NCBI GenBank assembly: GCA_011773445.1
Contig: WVXP01000026.1
Span: 19,899 to 55,700 of the forward strand
Origin: Pseudomonadota bacterium
GTDB lineage: Bacteria; Desulfobacterota; BSN033; WVXP01
Direction of reading: 5' to 3'
Length of the DNA: 35,802 nucleotides
Under the pieces are notes generated by a model that saw only the letters and a list, made by a program, of their open reading frames with translations, made no database searches and was not told the origin of the DNA. This document shows, piece by piece, positions 23,071 to 30,950 of the stretch. How positions within the stretch are numbered: position 1 is the stretch's first letter; each line of letters begins with the position of its first letter. The translations under genes were made by a program, and so were the position numbers.

Positions 23071-24525
23071 TTATTGAACGATTTGACTCAGGAATTCATA
23101 GAGTGAATTGGGTAAGGTGGACGCGATACTTCGAACCGGCCGACTTCCCAAACCACGGAGAACAGACTTCGGCATCCACTTCCATCGTCGCGCCCGCCCC
23201 CTCAGGGATCTAACCAAGAGAATCAGAAAAGTCTCGTAGTTCTTCTGGTATCTGAGACGGCCCCTGTTAATAAATCGAAACTCACTCTCACTGAAGGGCT
23301 TGATGATACCGTCCTCGAGAGCCCTTTCATAGATCGGAGTGCCTGGGAAGAATGCCAGAAAGAACAGATTGAGTCTGACACGCAGCGGCAAATCGAGGAG
23401 GTATTGGTAAGTCTGAATGATATCGTCTCGACTCTCATATGGATTATCAATGATGAAATCGAGAAGAAAATCCAGACCATGAGTCCTCATATATGGCTCG
23501 ATCCCATGAACGACATCCCGCGTCTTTGATACTTTGATCTTACGGTTGTACACCTCATCGAGGGTTCTCTGACTTCCCGACTGTACACCCATTTGGATGA
23601 CCTTCAACCCTGAATCTAAGAGTATGCCCATCTTTTCCCGGGTATACGCCCGGGCGCTCAAAGCAATTCCGAAGGGCAGTCCCACCCGTTTTTTGTACTT
23701 CTTGGCGAAATCCTCCAACTCTTTTCTGGGTCGCATCAAAAAGTCGTCATCCCCGAAACCTACAAACTTGAAGAAATCGAGATGTTGCAGGGTGTATTCC
23801 AGCTCGTCGATGATACGGTCGACACTATGGAACCGCAAGGTGTTACCGCCGAACATCGCAACGTACCTGCAATTGTTGCAGTAAGAGCAGCGATAAGGAC
23901 AGCCCCGGGTGGTCACAAAATACAGGATCGGTATGTGATACGGATAGCCTGCCAGGTGTTCCTTGAGGGTCTCCTTTGTAATCTGGGAAAGTGTCCCGTC
24001 CAGGAGGAATTGATCGTCGAGGCTGTAGTCATAAAAAGGAAGGCTGTCGAGATCAGAAAAGGGTGGTAAGACGTCATTGACCAAGTAAGTTCCATTCGCA
24101 TTGAAAGCCATATTCGGTGTGTCCAGATAATCGGCCTGAGCCTCCATCTTGTTTACCAAATCAACGATGACCTCGTCCCCCTCAGCGAAACAGACCCCGT
24201 CGGCATGGCGAAGGCTGAGTTCCGGCGCTGAGACGCAGTGCGGTCCCCCCCAAATGACTTTCATTCCTGGAAATCTCTTGCGCACAAATTGGGTGACCTG
24301 GACTGCCCGAATAGCATAACTACTGTACACGGCGACCATAACCAAGTCGGTCTCTTTCAGTACATCCTCGAGCTGCTCGAGCTCATTCGGTTCGTATTCC
24401 ACGGGTTCTCGTCTGACCAGGAAAATGCTCTTGACATGGTGCCCCCCTCGTTTCAGCAAGGCCGAAATGAGGCGGGAGCCATCAGAAGAAAGTGGACCGG
24501 AGACGTTAATCAGGGCTGTTTTCAA
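23071..24525 (-). CDS. B12-binding-type radical SAM protein
   Basis: A 484-residue protein. Residues 1-140 resemble a Rossmann-like cobalamin-binding domain without the base-off DxHxxG motif (VMVAVYSSYAIRAVQVTQFV, then KVIWGGPHC). The radical SAM domain has its cluster motif in TTRGCPYRCSYCNNC near residue 207, then FVGFGDDDFLM and LKVIQMGVQSGSQRTLDEVY. The C-terminal 100 residues contain FPGTPIYERALEDGIIKP and a basic tail. This architecture is found in the class B methylase and lipid or hopanoid-modifying radical SAM families. The substrate cannot be read from the sequence and no operon partner exists. It is transcribed toward the thi operon, with its stop about 120 bases upstream of the thi promoter, and divergently from the HD-GYP gene. 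Confidence 0.87.
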   Translation of the reverse strand: MKTALINVSGPLSSDGSRLISALLKRGGHHVKSIFLVRREPVEYEPNELEQLEDVLKETDLVMVAVYSSYAIRAVQVTQFVRKRFPGMKVIWGGPHCVSAPELSLRHADGVCFAEGDEVIVDLVNKMEAQADYLDTPNMAFNANGTYLVNDVLPPFSDLDSLPFYDYSLDDQFLLDGTLSQITKETLKEHLAGYPYHIPILYFVTTRGCPYRCSYCNNCRYVAMFGGNTLRFHSVDRIIDELEYTLQHLDFFKFVGFGDDDFLMRPRKELEDFAKKYKKRVGLPFGIALSARAYTREKMGILLDSGLKVIQMGVQSGSQRTLDEVYNRKIKVSKTRDVVHGIEPYMRTHGLDFLLDFIIDNPYESRDDIIQTYQYLLDLPLRVRLNLFFLAFFPGTPIYERALEDGIIKPFSESEFRFINRGRLRYQKNYETFLILLVRSLRGRARRWKWMPKSVLRGLGSRPVRSIASTLPNSLYEFLSQIVQ

Positions 24526-24856
24526 TACGATTTGATCCCTTTGGTGGTTTTAGACCTGTTACCCGAGGGATACTCAGCTTGGACATGCATCCTCTCGAAT
24601 GTGCATTGTCGATTTCGATCGCATGATGTTGCCTGCCCAAAAATTTTGGAATCTCTGGAGCTGCGAGATCAAGATCAAGTCCTGGACTATCCCTAACAGC
24701 CATCCGAGGGAAAGCGTTTTAGATATTGAGTTTGGGCATTCCCCCTCCCCGCTCAAGACGCCGTTCTGCCCTATTTTACTTGCTTTTGACAGGAATTGCA
24801 TGTATTATTACAGCCCGCGAGATCAAAAATTAAACGCTCCGACGTGAGGCTTTTCA
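24526..24856. other. Divergent intergenic region between radical SAM and HD-GYP genes
   Basis: The region separates two divergent genes. Apart from a candidate promoter for the plus-strand gene (separate entry), I see no RNA motif, repeat or coding region. Small frames in it overlap each other on both strands and have no ribosome sites. Confidence 0.4.
24780..24808 (+). promoter_or_regulatory. Candidate promoter of the HD-GYP gene
   Basis: TTGCTT (24780-24785) and TATTAT (24803-24808) are separated by 17 bases, about 50 bases before the TTG start. The nearby TTGACA at 24786-24791 lacks a well-spaced -10 partner. Consensus resemblance only. Confidence 0.4.
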
Positions 24857-26659
24857 TTGGAAAAGATCCATAGCTGCCTTATCACCCGTGCGATTCTGGA
24901 CTACGTCGGCTTTCGGTGCCCCGGGAGCGTCGATGAACTCGTCGAAAAACTCCATCCAGAACTCGACGTCCTCCCTGACCCTCGGGCCTACCTGATGGAT
25001 AGCAACAACTGGGTGTCGAGTCAGGTCTGTGCGGAAATGTTCCAAAGGGCTCAAAATATTCTTGGCGACCCCTACACCGCTTTCCATATCGGCCACGATT
25101 CGGTTGTCAAAATGCGGATGAGTGACATCCAGTGGGTCCTGATACGATTTTTCGGCTCACCCAAGACCATTCTTACGAGACTCCAGAAGATAAATGACAA
25201 ATTCAATCGAAACAAGAGGGTAGAACTGGTTGAGCGGGGGAGAAGCCATGCCACCATCCGTCTGCACTGGTTTGAGGGGACCAAGCCGGTAAAGAATTTC
25301 TGTGACTACATGCAGGGTATCATTCAGGCCATTCCAATTATATGGAAAATGGATCCGGCAGAGCTGGCGGAGGTGGCTTGCTTTTTCGAAGGAGCTGACT
25401 ATTGCGAGTATCGGATCAGATGGCGCAACAGACCCTACTTTTTCCAGTTCGCTTCCGGTCTTGTAAGCAGAAGAAAGCTCTTGGAAGATAGTATCGATGA
25501 ATTGGAGCGGGACAAGCAACTTCTCCAGAGTAAGTACGATGAGATACACGAGCTGAACCTCAAGCTTCAGAAAAAGGTCCGACAGCTCTCCTCGATCCAG
25601 GAGGCCAGCCAGGCCGTTGTCTCGGTGCTCGATTTGAAGAATATTCTGGAAGTAGCTTCCAACCTCTTGGCAAGTCTATTCGGTTTCGACCGCCTTGTCA
25701 TTTTTGACATTCATGAAGAGGAAAGAGCTTTGAAGATTCTTCATGCCATTGCACCGGAAAAGGAGTTGATCGAAAAGATCGAGAATTATCAAGTGCCTTT
25801 GACCCGATTGAGCAATATTCTGGCAAGAGTGGCCAGTACGGGTGTGCCAGCCATCATCGAGGATGTGCGGAAATCATCCCTCAATGTAAGGAATCCGATT
25901 ATCAAGCTATTTCAGCCAAAAGCTTTTGTCGTGGTTCCGCTCATTGCCAAGAACAAGATCATCGGGGTTCTTGCGGCCGATAAGAAGGCTGAGAAAATGG
26001 CGTTTAGCCAGGAAGACAGAGACTATCTGGTGAGCTTTGCGAATAACATTGCAATAGCCATCGAGAACTCAAGACTTTATCAGGATCTCAGGAAGAATTT
26101 TTTCAATTCAATTCAAGCACTCGCATACGCACTGGAGGCGAAGGACCCATACACGAGAGGCCATTCCGAAGTCGTCGCTCAGTACTCGGTAAAGATCGCC
26201 CGAGAATTCGGACTTTCAAAAGAGCGAATTGAACACCTCCGCCAGATGTGCCTCCTTCATGATATCGGTAAGATCGGAGTGATACCTGATGTCCTCGAAA
26301 AGGAGGGGATGCCGAACAAGGACGAGTGGCAGATGATGCGAAAACATCCCCTCATTGGAGACAATATCGTGAGGCCCCTCAATCTGCCCTTGGAGATCCG
26401 GTCTATCATTCGGAACCATCACGAACGCTTTGATGGGAGGGGATATCCTGATGGCCTCACGGGGGGTCAGATTCCTCTGGAGGCACGGATTATCGCCGTT
26501 GCCGATGCCTATGACGCAATGGTCTCCACCCGACCCTACCGCAAATCCCTGTCATCGAAAAGAGCCTTGACGGAATTAGAAGAAAATGCTGGCTCTCAAT
26601 TTGACCCTGAGGTGGTGAGAGTTTTCAAAACTGTGGTCCACAAGGAATCGATTCATTGA
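24857..26659 (+). CDS. Sensor-GAF-HD-GYP protein (putative c-di-GMP phosphodiesterase)
   Basis: A 600-residue soluble protein in three parts. Residues 1-215 form an uncharacterised sensor-like region ending AEVACFFEGADYCEYRIRWR, a pattern seen in V4R-like or heme/ligand-binding sensor domains; the assignment is uncertain. A coiled coil (about 218-262, LEDSIDELERDKQLLQSKYD) leads to a GAF domain (about 265-400). The C-terminal HD-GYP domain has CLLHDIGKIG near 465, NHHERFDGRGYPDG near 520 and ARIIAVADAYDAM. HD-GYP enzymes hydrolyse cyclic di-GMP, and all signature residues are present. The start is a TTG with GTGAGG 7 bases upstream. It stands alone, so input and target pathway are unknown. 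Confidence 0.88.
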   Translation: MEKIHSCLITRAILDYVGFRCPGSVDELVEKLHPELDVLPDPRAYLMDSNNWVSSQVCAEMFQRAQNILGDPYTAFHIGHDSVVKMRMSDIQWVLIRFFGSPKTILTRLQKINDKFNRNKRVELVERGRSHATIRLHWFEGTKPVKNFCDYMQGIIQAIPIIWKMDPAELAEVACFFEGADYCEYRIRWRNRPYFFQFASGLVSRRKLLEDSIDELERDKQLLQSKYDEIHELNLKLQKKVRQLSSIQEASQAVVSVLDLKNILEVASNLLASLFGFDRLVIFDIHEEERALKILHAIAPEKELIEKIENYQVPLTRLSNILARVASTGVPAIIEDVRKSSLNVRNPIIKLFQPKAFVVVPLIAKNKIIGVLAADKKAEKMAFSQEDRDYLVSFANNIAIAIENSRLYQDLRKNFFNSIQALAYALEAKDPYTRGHSEVVAQYSVKIAREFGLSKERIEHLRQMCLLHDIGKIGVIPDVLEKEGMPNKDEWQMMRKHPLIGDNIVRPLNLPLEIRSIIRNHHERFDGRGYPDGLTGGQIPLEARIIAVADAYDAMVSTRPYRKSLSSKRALTELEENAGSQFDPEVVRVFKTVVHKESIH

Positions 26660-27047
26660 GATCTTGGCCCGGCACCGTACCTGGGAGTTTCGGGCCCACA
26701 TGAGATTGCTCGCAAGCCTTTTGTTTTGGCGAAACCGCTCAGCGGAGCTCCTGAATGGCATTGTCAGTTTTCTGAATGCCGGGTGAGCGCCCCCTTCCGT
26801 ATCTTCAGTTCTTGGACGATTTTCGCTCCAAATTCTCCGGCCGATGGCGGCCCGTTGTTTGTCTTGATTCTCCTGATGAGTGATTGCTCATTGGTGAGGG
26901 TCTGTAATTCCCCGCCGGCGAATCCCGATAGGGTCACCGCTTGAGCTCAGGAGTGAAGGGACAGGAGGCTTCCACTTGAGAAATTGTAAATTTCCAAAGA
27001 AATCTGTAACTTGTGAGACATATCCCTTAGAAAATGGGGGAACTCTT
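26660..27047. other. Intergenic region after the HD-GYP gene
   Basis: The space lies between convergent genes. It holds a possible small minus-strand gene (26764-26937, separate entry). Otherwise I see no repeats, hairpin terminators or RNA motifs that I can support. Confidence 0.35.
26764..26937 (-). CDS. Possible small protein of 57 residues
   Basis: The minus-strand frame from a GTG at 26937 to a TGA at 26764 reads in a protein-like way (GELQTLTNEQSLIRRIKTNN, then GPPSAGEFGAKIVQELKIRK). Its amino acid composition is balanced, charged and soluble. No Shine-Dalgarno site precedes the GTG. I recognise no family. It could be a real small protein or the relic of a longer gene; the overlapping plus-strand frame looks less protein-like. 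Confidence 0.3.
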   Translation of the reverse strand: MTLSGFAGGELQTLTNEQSLIRRIKTNNGPPSAGEFGAKIVQELKIRKGALTRHSEN

Positions 27048-27791
27048 CTAATTCCTATAAAGTCGGCTTCTTTCTAGGTAAGACTTAATTTGCGAGGGAA
27101 CGAATTCATCAATTTCAGATCTTTGGCGTATCGCGTTTCGAATCTGAGTTGACGAAAGCCGCCTGTGTGGCAGGGGAATTTCAAGGGGGATGATTTTCTC
27201 GGCAAAAGGTCTGTTCTCCCTCTGAAGAGCTAGTCTTCGGATTTCATCGACCCTTGCATTTCCCCGGGTTGCCACCAAGAATTCAGAACCAGCAAACAGG
27301 CGGGTTAGGGAAGCATTCCGGTTTTCGTAGTATTTGGCATCGAGGACCCGGACCATTGTATCGTATCCTACAATGAATCGGATTAGGGTGTCCTTGGGGT
27401 AGGCGTCCATGATGAGTTCGAGTTTCTCAACGAAGCGTCCCCTATTGGTAAAAGCTAGGGACACGGCGGAATCCTTCTGAAAACAGAGCAGGATCATCAA
27501 GAGTCGTTCTTCCAGAGATGCTCCGAATATCTCTTTGTCGAGAGGCCTCTTGTCGAGAATCAAGAGAACCTCATCGATGGGCCTCAAGTCCCTGGCTTTC
27601 TCGATGAGTATCCTGTGGGCTTTGGTTGGGGGGTTGAATGATGAGGGTAGAACTCCGAGTGCCCTGCCCGGTTTTTTGATACCCTGAGGCGCCCTTTTTA
27701 TCCACCGGAAAATAGGAGGCCCCTCAAGGGGAACAGCTCTAATGATCCTCCTGAACCGGTCCAGCCTCAGTTTCTCATGCCTTGGTTCCAT
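27048..27791 (-). CDS. NadD/NMNAT-like nucleotidyltransferase
   Basis: A 247-residue protein of the nucleotidylyltransferase alpha/beta phosphodiesterase superfamily. The nucleotide-binding loop is LPSSFNPPTKAH (about residues 46-57, the family's GxFxPxHxGH with TKAH at the end). The C-terminal ISSTxIR-type motif appears as RRLSSTQIRNAIR near 215. NadD adenylylates nicotinate mononucleotide during NAD synthesis. An extra 40-residue N-terminal segment precedes the fold and makes it longer than typical NadD (about 200-220). The gene overlaps the upstream pncC by 17 bases. PncC makes nicotinate mononucleotide, the NadD substrate, which supports this call. The degenerate HxGH motif leaves room for another nucleotide substrate. 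Confidence 0.78.
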   Translation of the reverse strand: MEPRHEKLRLDRFRRIIRAVPLEGPPIFRWIKRAPQGIKKPGRALGVLPSSFNPPTKAHRILIEKARDLRPIDEVLLILDKRPLDKEIFGASLEERLLMILLCFQKDSAVSLAFTNRGRFVEKLELIMDAYPKDTLIRFIVGYDTMVRVLDAKYYENRNASLTRLFAGSEFLVATRGNARVDEIRRLALQRENRPFAEKIIPLEIPLPHRRLSSTQIRNAIRQRSEIDEFVPSQIKSYLERSRLYRN

Positions 27792-28263
27792 GACTTTCTG
27801 AATACTCCAGGACCATTTCCAGCGCCTTTTCTGCGGCGAGCCTCTTGATCTCTATTCTTTTCCCTGTGAAATGGAATCGTCTCACCACCGTCTCAACGGG
27901 ACTCGCAAGGGCAATAAAGACTGTGCCCACGGGAGTCTCCGGTGTTCCACCCGAAGGCCCCGCAACACCCGTTGTTGCCAGACCGAGGGTGGTTTTTCTT
28001 TTGTCGCGAATTCCTTCTGCCATTTTTCCCACAACGGGCTCACTAACAGCGCCGTGCTGATCGATTAGAAGCCGCGCAATTCCTAGGAGTTCGGCTTTTG
28101 CGTTGTCGCTATAAGTGACGATTCCCGATTCAAAATAGTCCGAACTCCCAGAGACATTGGTGATTCGATGGGCTACGAAGCCGCCTGTGCAGGATTCTGC
28201 GACGGAAATCGTTATGCCGGCTCTTCTGAGCAAATTACCAATCTTTTCCTCAATCCTGGTCAT
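27775..28263 (-). CDS. pncC: Nicotinamide-nucleotide amidohydrolase (PncC/CinA C-terminal type)
   Basis: A 162-residue stand-alone CinA-C domain protein. It has the conserved TISVAESCTGGFVAHRITNV, then SGIVTYSDNAKAELLGI and TTGVAGPSGGTPETPVGTVF. The enzyme deamidates NMN to nicotinate mononucleotide, recycling the NMN produced by NAD-dependent DNA ligase and other NAD-consuming reactions. The serine in AESCTGG and the GVAGPSGG loop are in place, and the length is typical. I chose the ATG at 28263, with ACGGAG 6 bases upstream; the TTG at 28287 gives a longer, less likely N-terminus. It is transcribed with the overlapping NadD-like gene. Confidence 0.9.
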   Translation of the reverse strand: MTRIEEKIGNLLRRAGITISVAESCTGGFVAHRITNVSGSSDYFESGIVTYSDNAKAELLGIARLLIDQHGAVSEPVVGKMAEGIRDKRKTTLGLATTGVAGPSGGTPETPVGTVFIALASPVETVVRRFHFTGKRIEIKRLAAEKALEMVLEYSESHGTKA

Positions 28264-28398
28264 GGGAAACTCCGTGAGAGATCCCAACTTTATTGATCAG
28301 CCTGCATTCACCTTTGACGCCTCCTCCAGATCATATGGTTATCGGGTTTTCCGTGAGCTGTCAATTGAAAGAGGCGGTTCAAAAGGTAACACTCGAGT

Positions 28399-28660
28399 GA
28401 AGTCTCCTGAGTTTTGTGGACGCTCATGTCCCTGAGGGATGTTTGCGGAAGCGTTGGGGTACCCATCGAGGGCGAGCAGGAGGGGGAAAGCCCCGCCTTC
28501 AGAGCGGGGAAGGGGCAAGAATTCCCCACCTGTGAGCCCCGAGAGGGTCAACGCGAGAGCAAGGGAGCGAAGGGATATGAGGGTCCAATCAAAACATTCA
28601 AAATTGTCGTCAAACATCAGAAGGTTACAAACTTCTTGTTATGAAAACTCAGGAAACTCC
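28399..28660 (+). mobile_element. Modular intergenic element, copy 2 (short interior)
   Basis: The left arm is GAAGTCTCCTGAGTTTTGTG, then GACGCTCATGTCCCTGAGGG and ATGTTTGCGG, closely matching copy 1. The right arm starts GAGCCCCGAGAGGGTCAACG, continues through GGGATATGAGGGTCC and ends AAAACTCAGGAAACTCC; from GGGAT to the end it is 89 bases. The termini are inverted repeats of about 16 bases. The interior (about 28452-28530) is unrelated to those of copies 1 and 3 and holds a GC-rich hairpin (GCCCCGC...GCGGGG). It lies between the pncC and tlpA-like genes. Confidence 0.72.
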
Positions 28661-28752
28661 ACATACTCGAATCTTGACAGACCGGGGTGAGAATTGGAAC
28701 ATATAGCATCCAGAATGAATGATCCCGTTTGTTGTTATCGTTTCCATTTATC

Positions 28753-29322
28753 ATGAAACCTCTCCCTGACAGATTGCGACGAAAAAGCGCATTTGCCATC
28801 TTTACCTCTCTAATCTCTCTCTTTCTTATCTATCATTCCTCATTTGGCCAGGAGACCCTCTTTTTCCGGATGCGAGTACTGAAGTATAAGGAGCCACAGC
28901 CGGCAAAAAATTTTGAGGTCCTTAGCCTGAAGGGAAATCCCTTCCAATTGAGACAGTTCCGAAAACGCCTGGTACTGCTCAATTTCTGGGCCACATGGTG
29001 TGGTCCCTGTAAGAGAGAGATGGTGCCCATGGAAACCCTTTATCAGCGATTCAGAGAAGCGGGTCTCGTGATTCTAGCTGTGTCACTCGACCAGGGAGGG
29101 GCGAAAGTTGTCCAATCATTCGTCGACAAAAAGGGCCTCACCTTTCCTATCGGGATCGATCCTACCGGCAAGGCCAAATCCCTTTATCACGTCACATCGC
29201 TTCCAACGACTTTTCTTATCGACCGGGATGGTAGAATCGTCGGGAAATGTGTGGGACCGAGGGATTGGGCTAGCGAGGAGGCTTTTGCCCTCGTTGAATC
29301 ATTGCTGGGTGGAAATCATTGA
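28753..29322 (+). CDS. TlpA/ResA-like thioredoxin-fold protein
   Basis: A 189-residue exported thiol-disulfide protein. An N-terminal hydrophobic segment (about residues 10-27, FAIFTSLISLFLIYHSSFGQ) acts as signal or anchor. The thioredoxin domain has LLNFWATWCGPCKREMVPME with the redox-active WCGPC near residue 85, and the cis-proline region VTSLPTTFLIDRDGRIVGKC. TlpA/ResA proteins reduce disulfides in periplasmic proteins, often during cytochrome c maturation; no cytochrome genes are near. The ATG at 28753 is preferred over a TTG at 28729. The 3' end overlaps the convergent DUF1684 gene by 24 bases. Confidence 0.9.
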   Translation: MKPLPDRLRRKSAFAIFTSLISLFLIYHSSFGQETLFFRMRVLKYKEPQPAKNFEVLSLKGNPFQLRQFRKRLVLLNFWATWCGPCKREMVPMETLYQRFREAGLVILAVSLDQGGAKVVQSFVDKKGLTFPIGIDPTGKAKSLYHVTSLPTTFLIDRDGRIVGKCVGPRDWASEEAFALVESLLGGNH

Positions 29323-29952
29323 GAGACCTTTCTTAGCCTCATACTTTTTCTCGCCAGCCAAGATCCGCGTGGGCAAGAAGTTCTCCTCCGGTGGTATCGG
29401 GCATGTGGCGTTCTCATTGAACATACAATTTGGACTGTAGGCCATATTGAAATCGATGATGGTGTGGTATCCGGGCAGTATCTCCGCATCGATGTATCGT
29501 CCCATTTCGTAAGTCTCCCGGCCATTGGTTTCGTCTCTGAAGGGGACGAAGAGAGAGTCGCTCAATATCGATTTGTAGAGCTCGAGTGTGTAGGCTTTTC
29601 CATCGAGCTCGAAATTGAATTTACCGTACCGAACATAGCGCTTGTTTGTCCCCTTGTTGGTCGGGAAGGTCGCATAGTAGTTTGGATTGTGGATGTTCAG
29701 GTGGTACCGGTCGATTTTTCCGACAAAAAAGTACTTCAAATCGATGGGGAATGCATCGATACCGTGGAATTCTTTCCGATCTTCTTTTCTCAGAGGTGAC
29801 CGTGGATGTTTTTTCAAAAACTCGTTTCTTACTTTTCGAAACTCTTCAATCCTTGCGATCTCGACCTCGGTGGGAATCTCCGGGAGATCCTCTGGAAACC
29901 CGTGTCGCACGGGTAGCAGTAAGGATAAGAAGATCAGGAGTCCCGCATTCAT
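29299..29952 (-). CDS. DUF1684 exported protein
   Basis: A 217-residue protein with a signal peptide (residues 1-20, MNAGLLIFLSLLLPVRHGFP). The DUF1684 domain is recognisable from SLFVPFRDETNGRETYEMGR, FNMAYSPNCMFNENATCPIP and PPEENFLPTRILAGEKKYE. The family is widespread and uncharacterised. The conserved Cys pair and the DxNxAYxP motif suggest a structured binding site. The ATG at 29952 gives a proper signal peptide and has GGAAG about 6 bases upstream; a longer frame to 30030 is less likely. Confidence 0.88.
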   Translation of the reverse strand: MNAGLLIFLSLLLPVRHGFPEDLPEIPTEVEIARIEEFRKVRNEFLKKHPRSPLRKEDRKEFHGIDAFPIDLKYFFVGKIDRYHLNIHNPNYYATFPTNKGTNKRYVRYGKFNFELDGKAYTLELYKSILSDSLFVPFRDETNGRETYEMGRYIDAEILPGYHTIIDFNMAYSPNCMFNENATCPIPPEENFLPTRILAGEKKYEAKKGLSMISTQQ

Positions 29953-30084
29953 AGAGATCTTCCACTTTCCGACACGACTGGGAAGCCCTTGTTCCACCCA
30001 ATGTGCTCTTCTCTTGAGACAAGATTCCATGGCGAAAACCGTTAAACCTCCCTCTGGCTGACAGTCGCGGCCGATTGCCTCTCC

Positions 30085-30729
30085 TCAGCCTATTGAAATT
30101 CTGATTGTCTTTGGATCCTCGCAGCCCTTTAGTGTCGATACCATGGCCCGGATCGTTTTCATCAGGAAATTCTTAACGAAAAAGGTTAACATAACTGGCT
30201 TTCCATTGACCACAAGAGAGAGCCCTTCGTCCTCCTTTTTTTGAAGGAAGTTCTTTTCGATCAGATCCGCAACGCCTTTCCCATCATCTAGCTTAAGGCA
30301 TGGGACGGAAATGTCAAATCTCTGATCGGCTACGACGGCTACAAGACGCTCATCCGCGGCGCAGAGGAGTTCGCGGTGTCTCTCTCTTCGGAAGACCTCA
30401 ATCTTTGGGTGAACATCCTTCACGAATCCCTCGGAGATAATGATATCGACGTCGTCAACAAAGCGGTCTCGTAGCTCCGCGAGGGTCTGATCTCGGTCTA
30501 CAGTCTTGATCAAGGCCATCTGCTCCGGTGAGGAGATGATAACCGCTTCAGCCCCGGCCCTTCGGTGGCGCCAGCTGTCCTTGCCCTCTTTGTCTACTTC
30601 AAAGCCGTGGATATCGTGTTTTACAGTGGCTACCCGATAGCCTCTCTGGACAAGCTCAGGAACGATTTTTTCGATGAGAGTCGTTTTTCCACTGTCAGAT
30701 TTGCCAACAATCGAAACGATGGGAATCAT
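30085..30729 (-). CDS. mobB: Molybdopterin-guanine dinucleotide biosynthesis adaptor MobB
   Basis: A 214-residue GTPase-like protein. Walker A is GKSDSGKTTL at residues 9-18, followed by ATVKHDIHGFEVDKEGKDSW, typical of MobB (the H.DxHxxD region), and DIIISEGFVKDVHPKIEVFR. MobB assists insertion or delivery of guanylylated molybdenum cofactor. It has a C-terminal extension of about 45 residues (EGLSLVVNGKPVMLTFFVKN and on) beyond the usual 165-175-residue core, apparently a small extra domain. It is transcribed in the same direction as moeA, after a 221-base gap. Confidence 0.9.
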   Translation of the reverse strand: MIPIVSIVGKSDSGKTTLIEKIVPELVQRGYRVATVKHDIHGFEVDKEGKDSWRHRRAGAEAVIISSPEQMALIKTVDRDQTLAELRDRFVDDVDIIISEGFVKDVHPKIEVFRRERHRELLCAADERLVAVVADQRFDISVPCLKLDDGKGVADLIEKNFLQKKEDEGLSLVVNGKPVMLTFFVKNFLMKTIRAMVSTLKGCEDPKTIRISIG

Positions 30730-30950
30730 TGCCGAAACCTCTTTGAGTTGTCGCCGATGGCGTGAATCTCTATAAATAGCAGAAAGATGCCAAAAGAACC
30801 GTTAACGGAAGCTCTGAGCGCGAGGGCACGTTTTGACACGACGGGGCCCTTGTGAGTAAACCTAGAGCGAAGGGAGTTCCGGAACTGTCGCATAAAGGCT
30901 TTTTAGCAGAGAAGAGCTAGGTGTTGAGTGACGTCTTGCACCCCTCGCCG

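Noticed and set aside
26726-26944. Plus-strand 72-codon frame after the HD-GYP gene
   Set aside because: The opposite-strand frame is more protein-like, and this one is rich in Pro, Ser and Cys without motifs.
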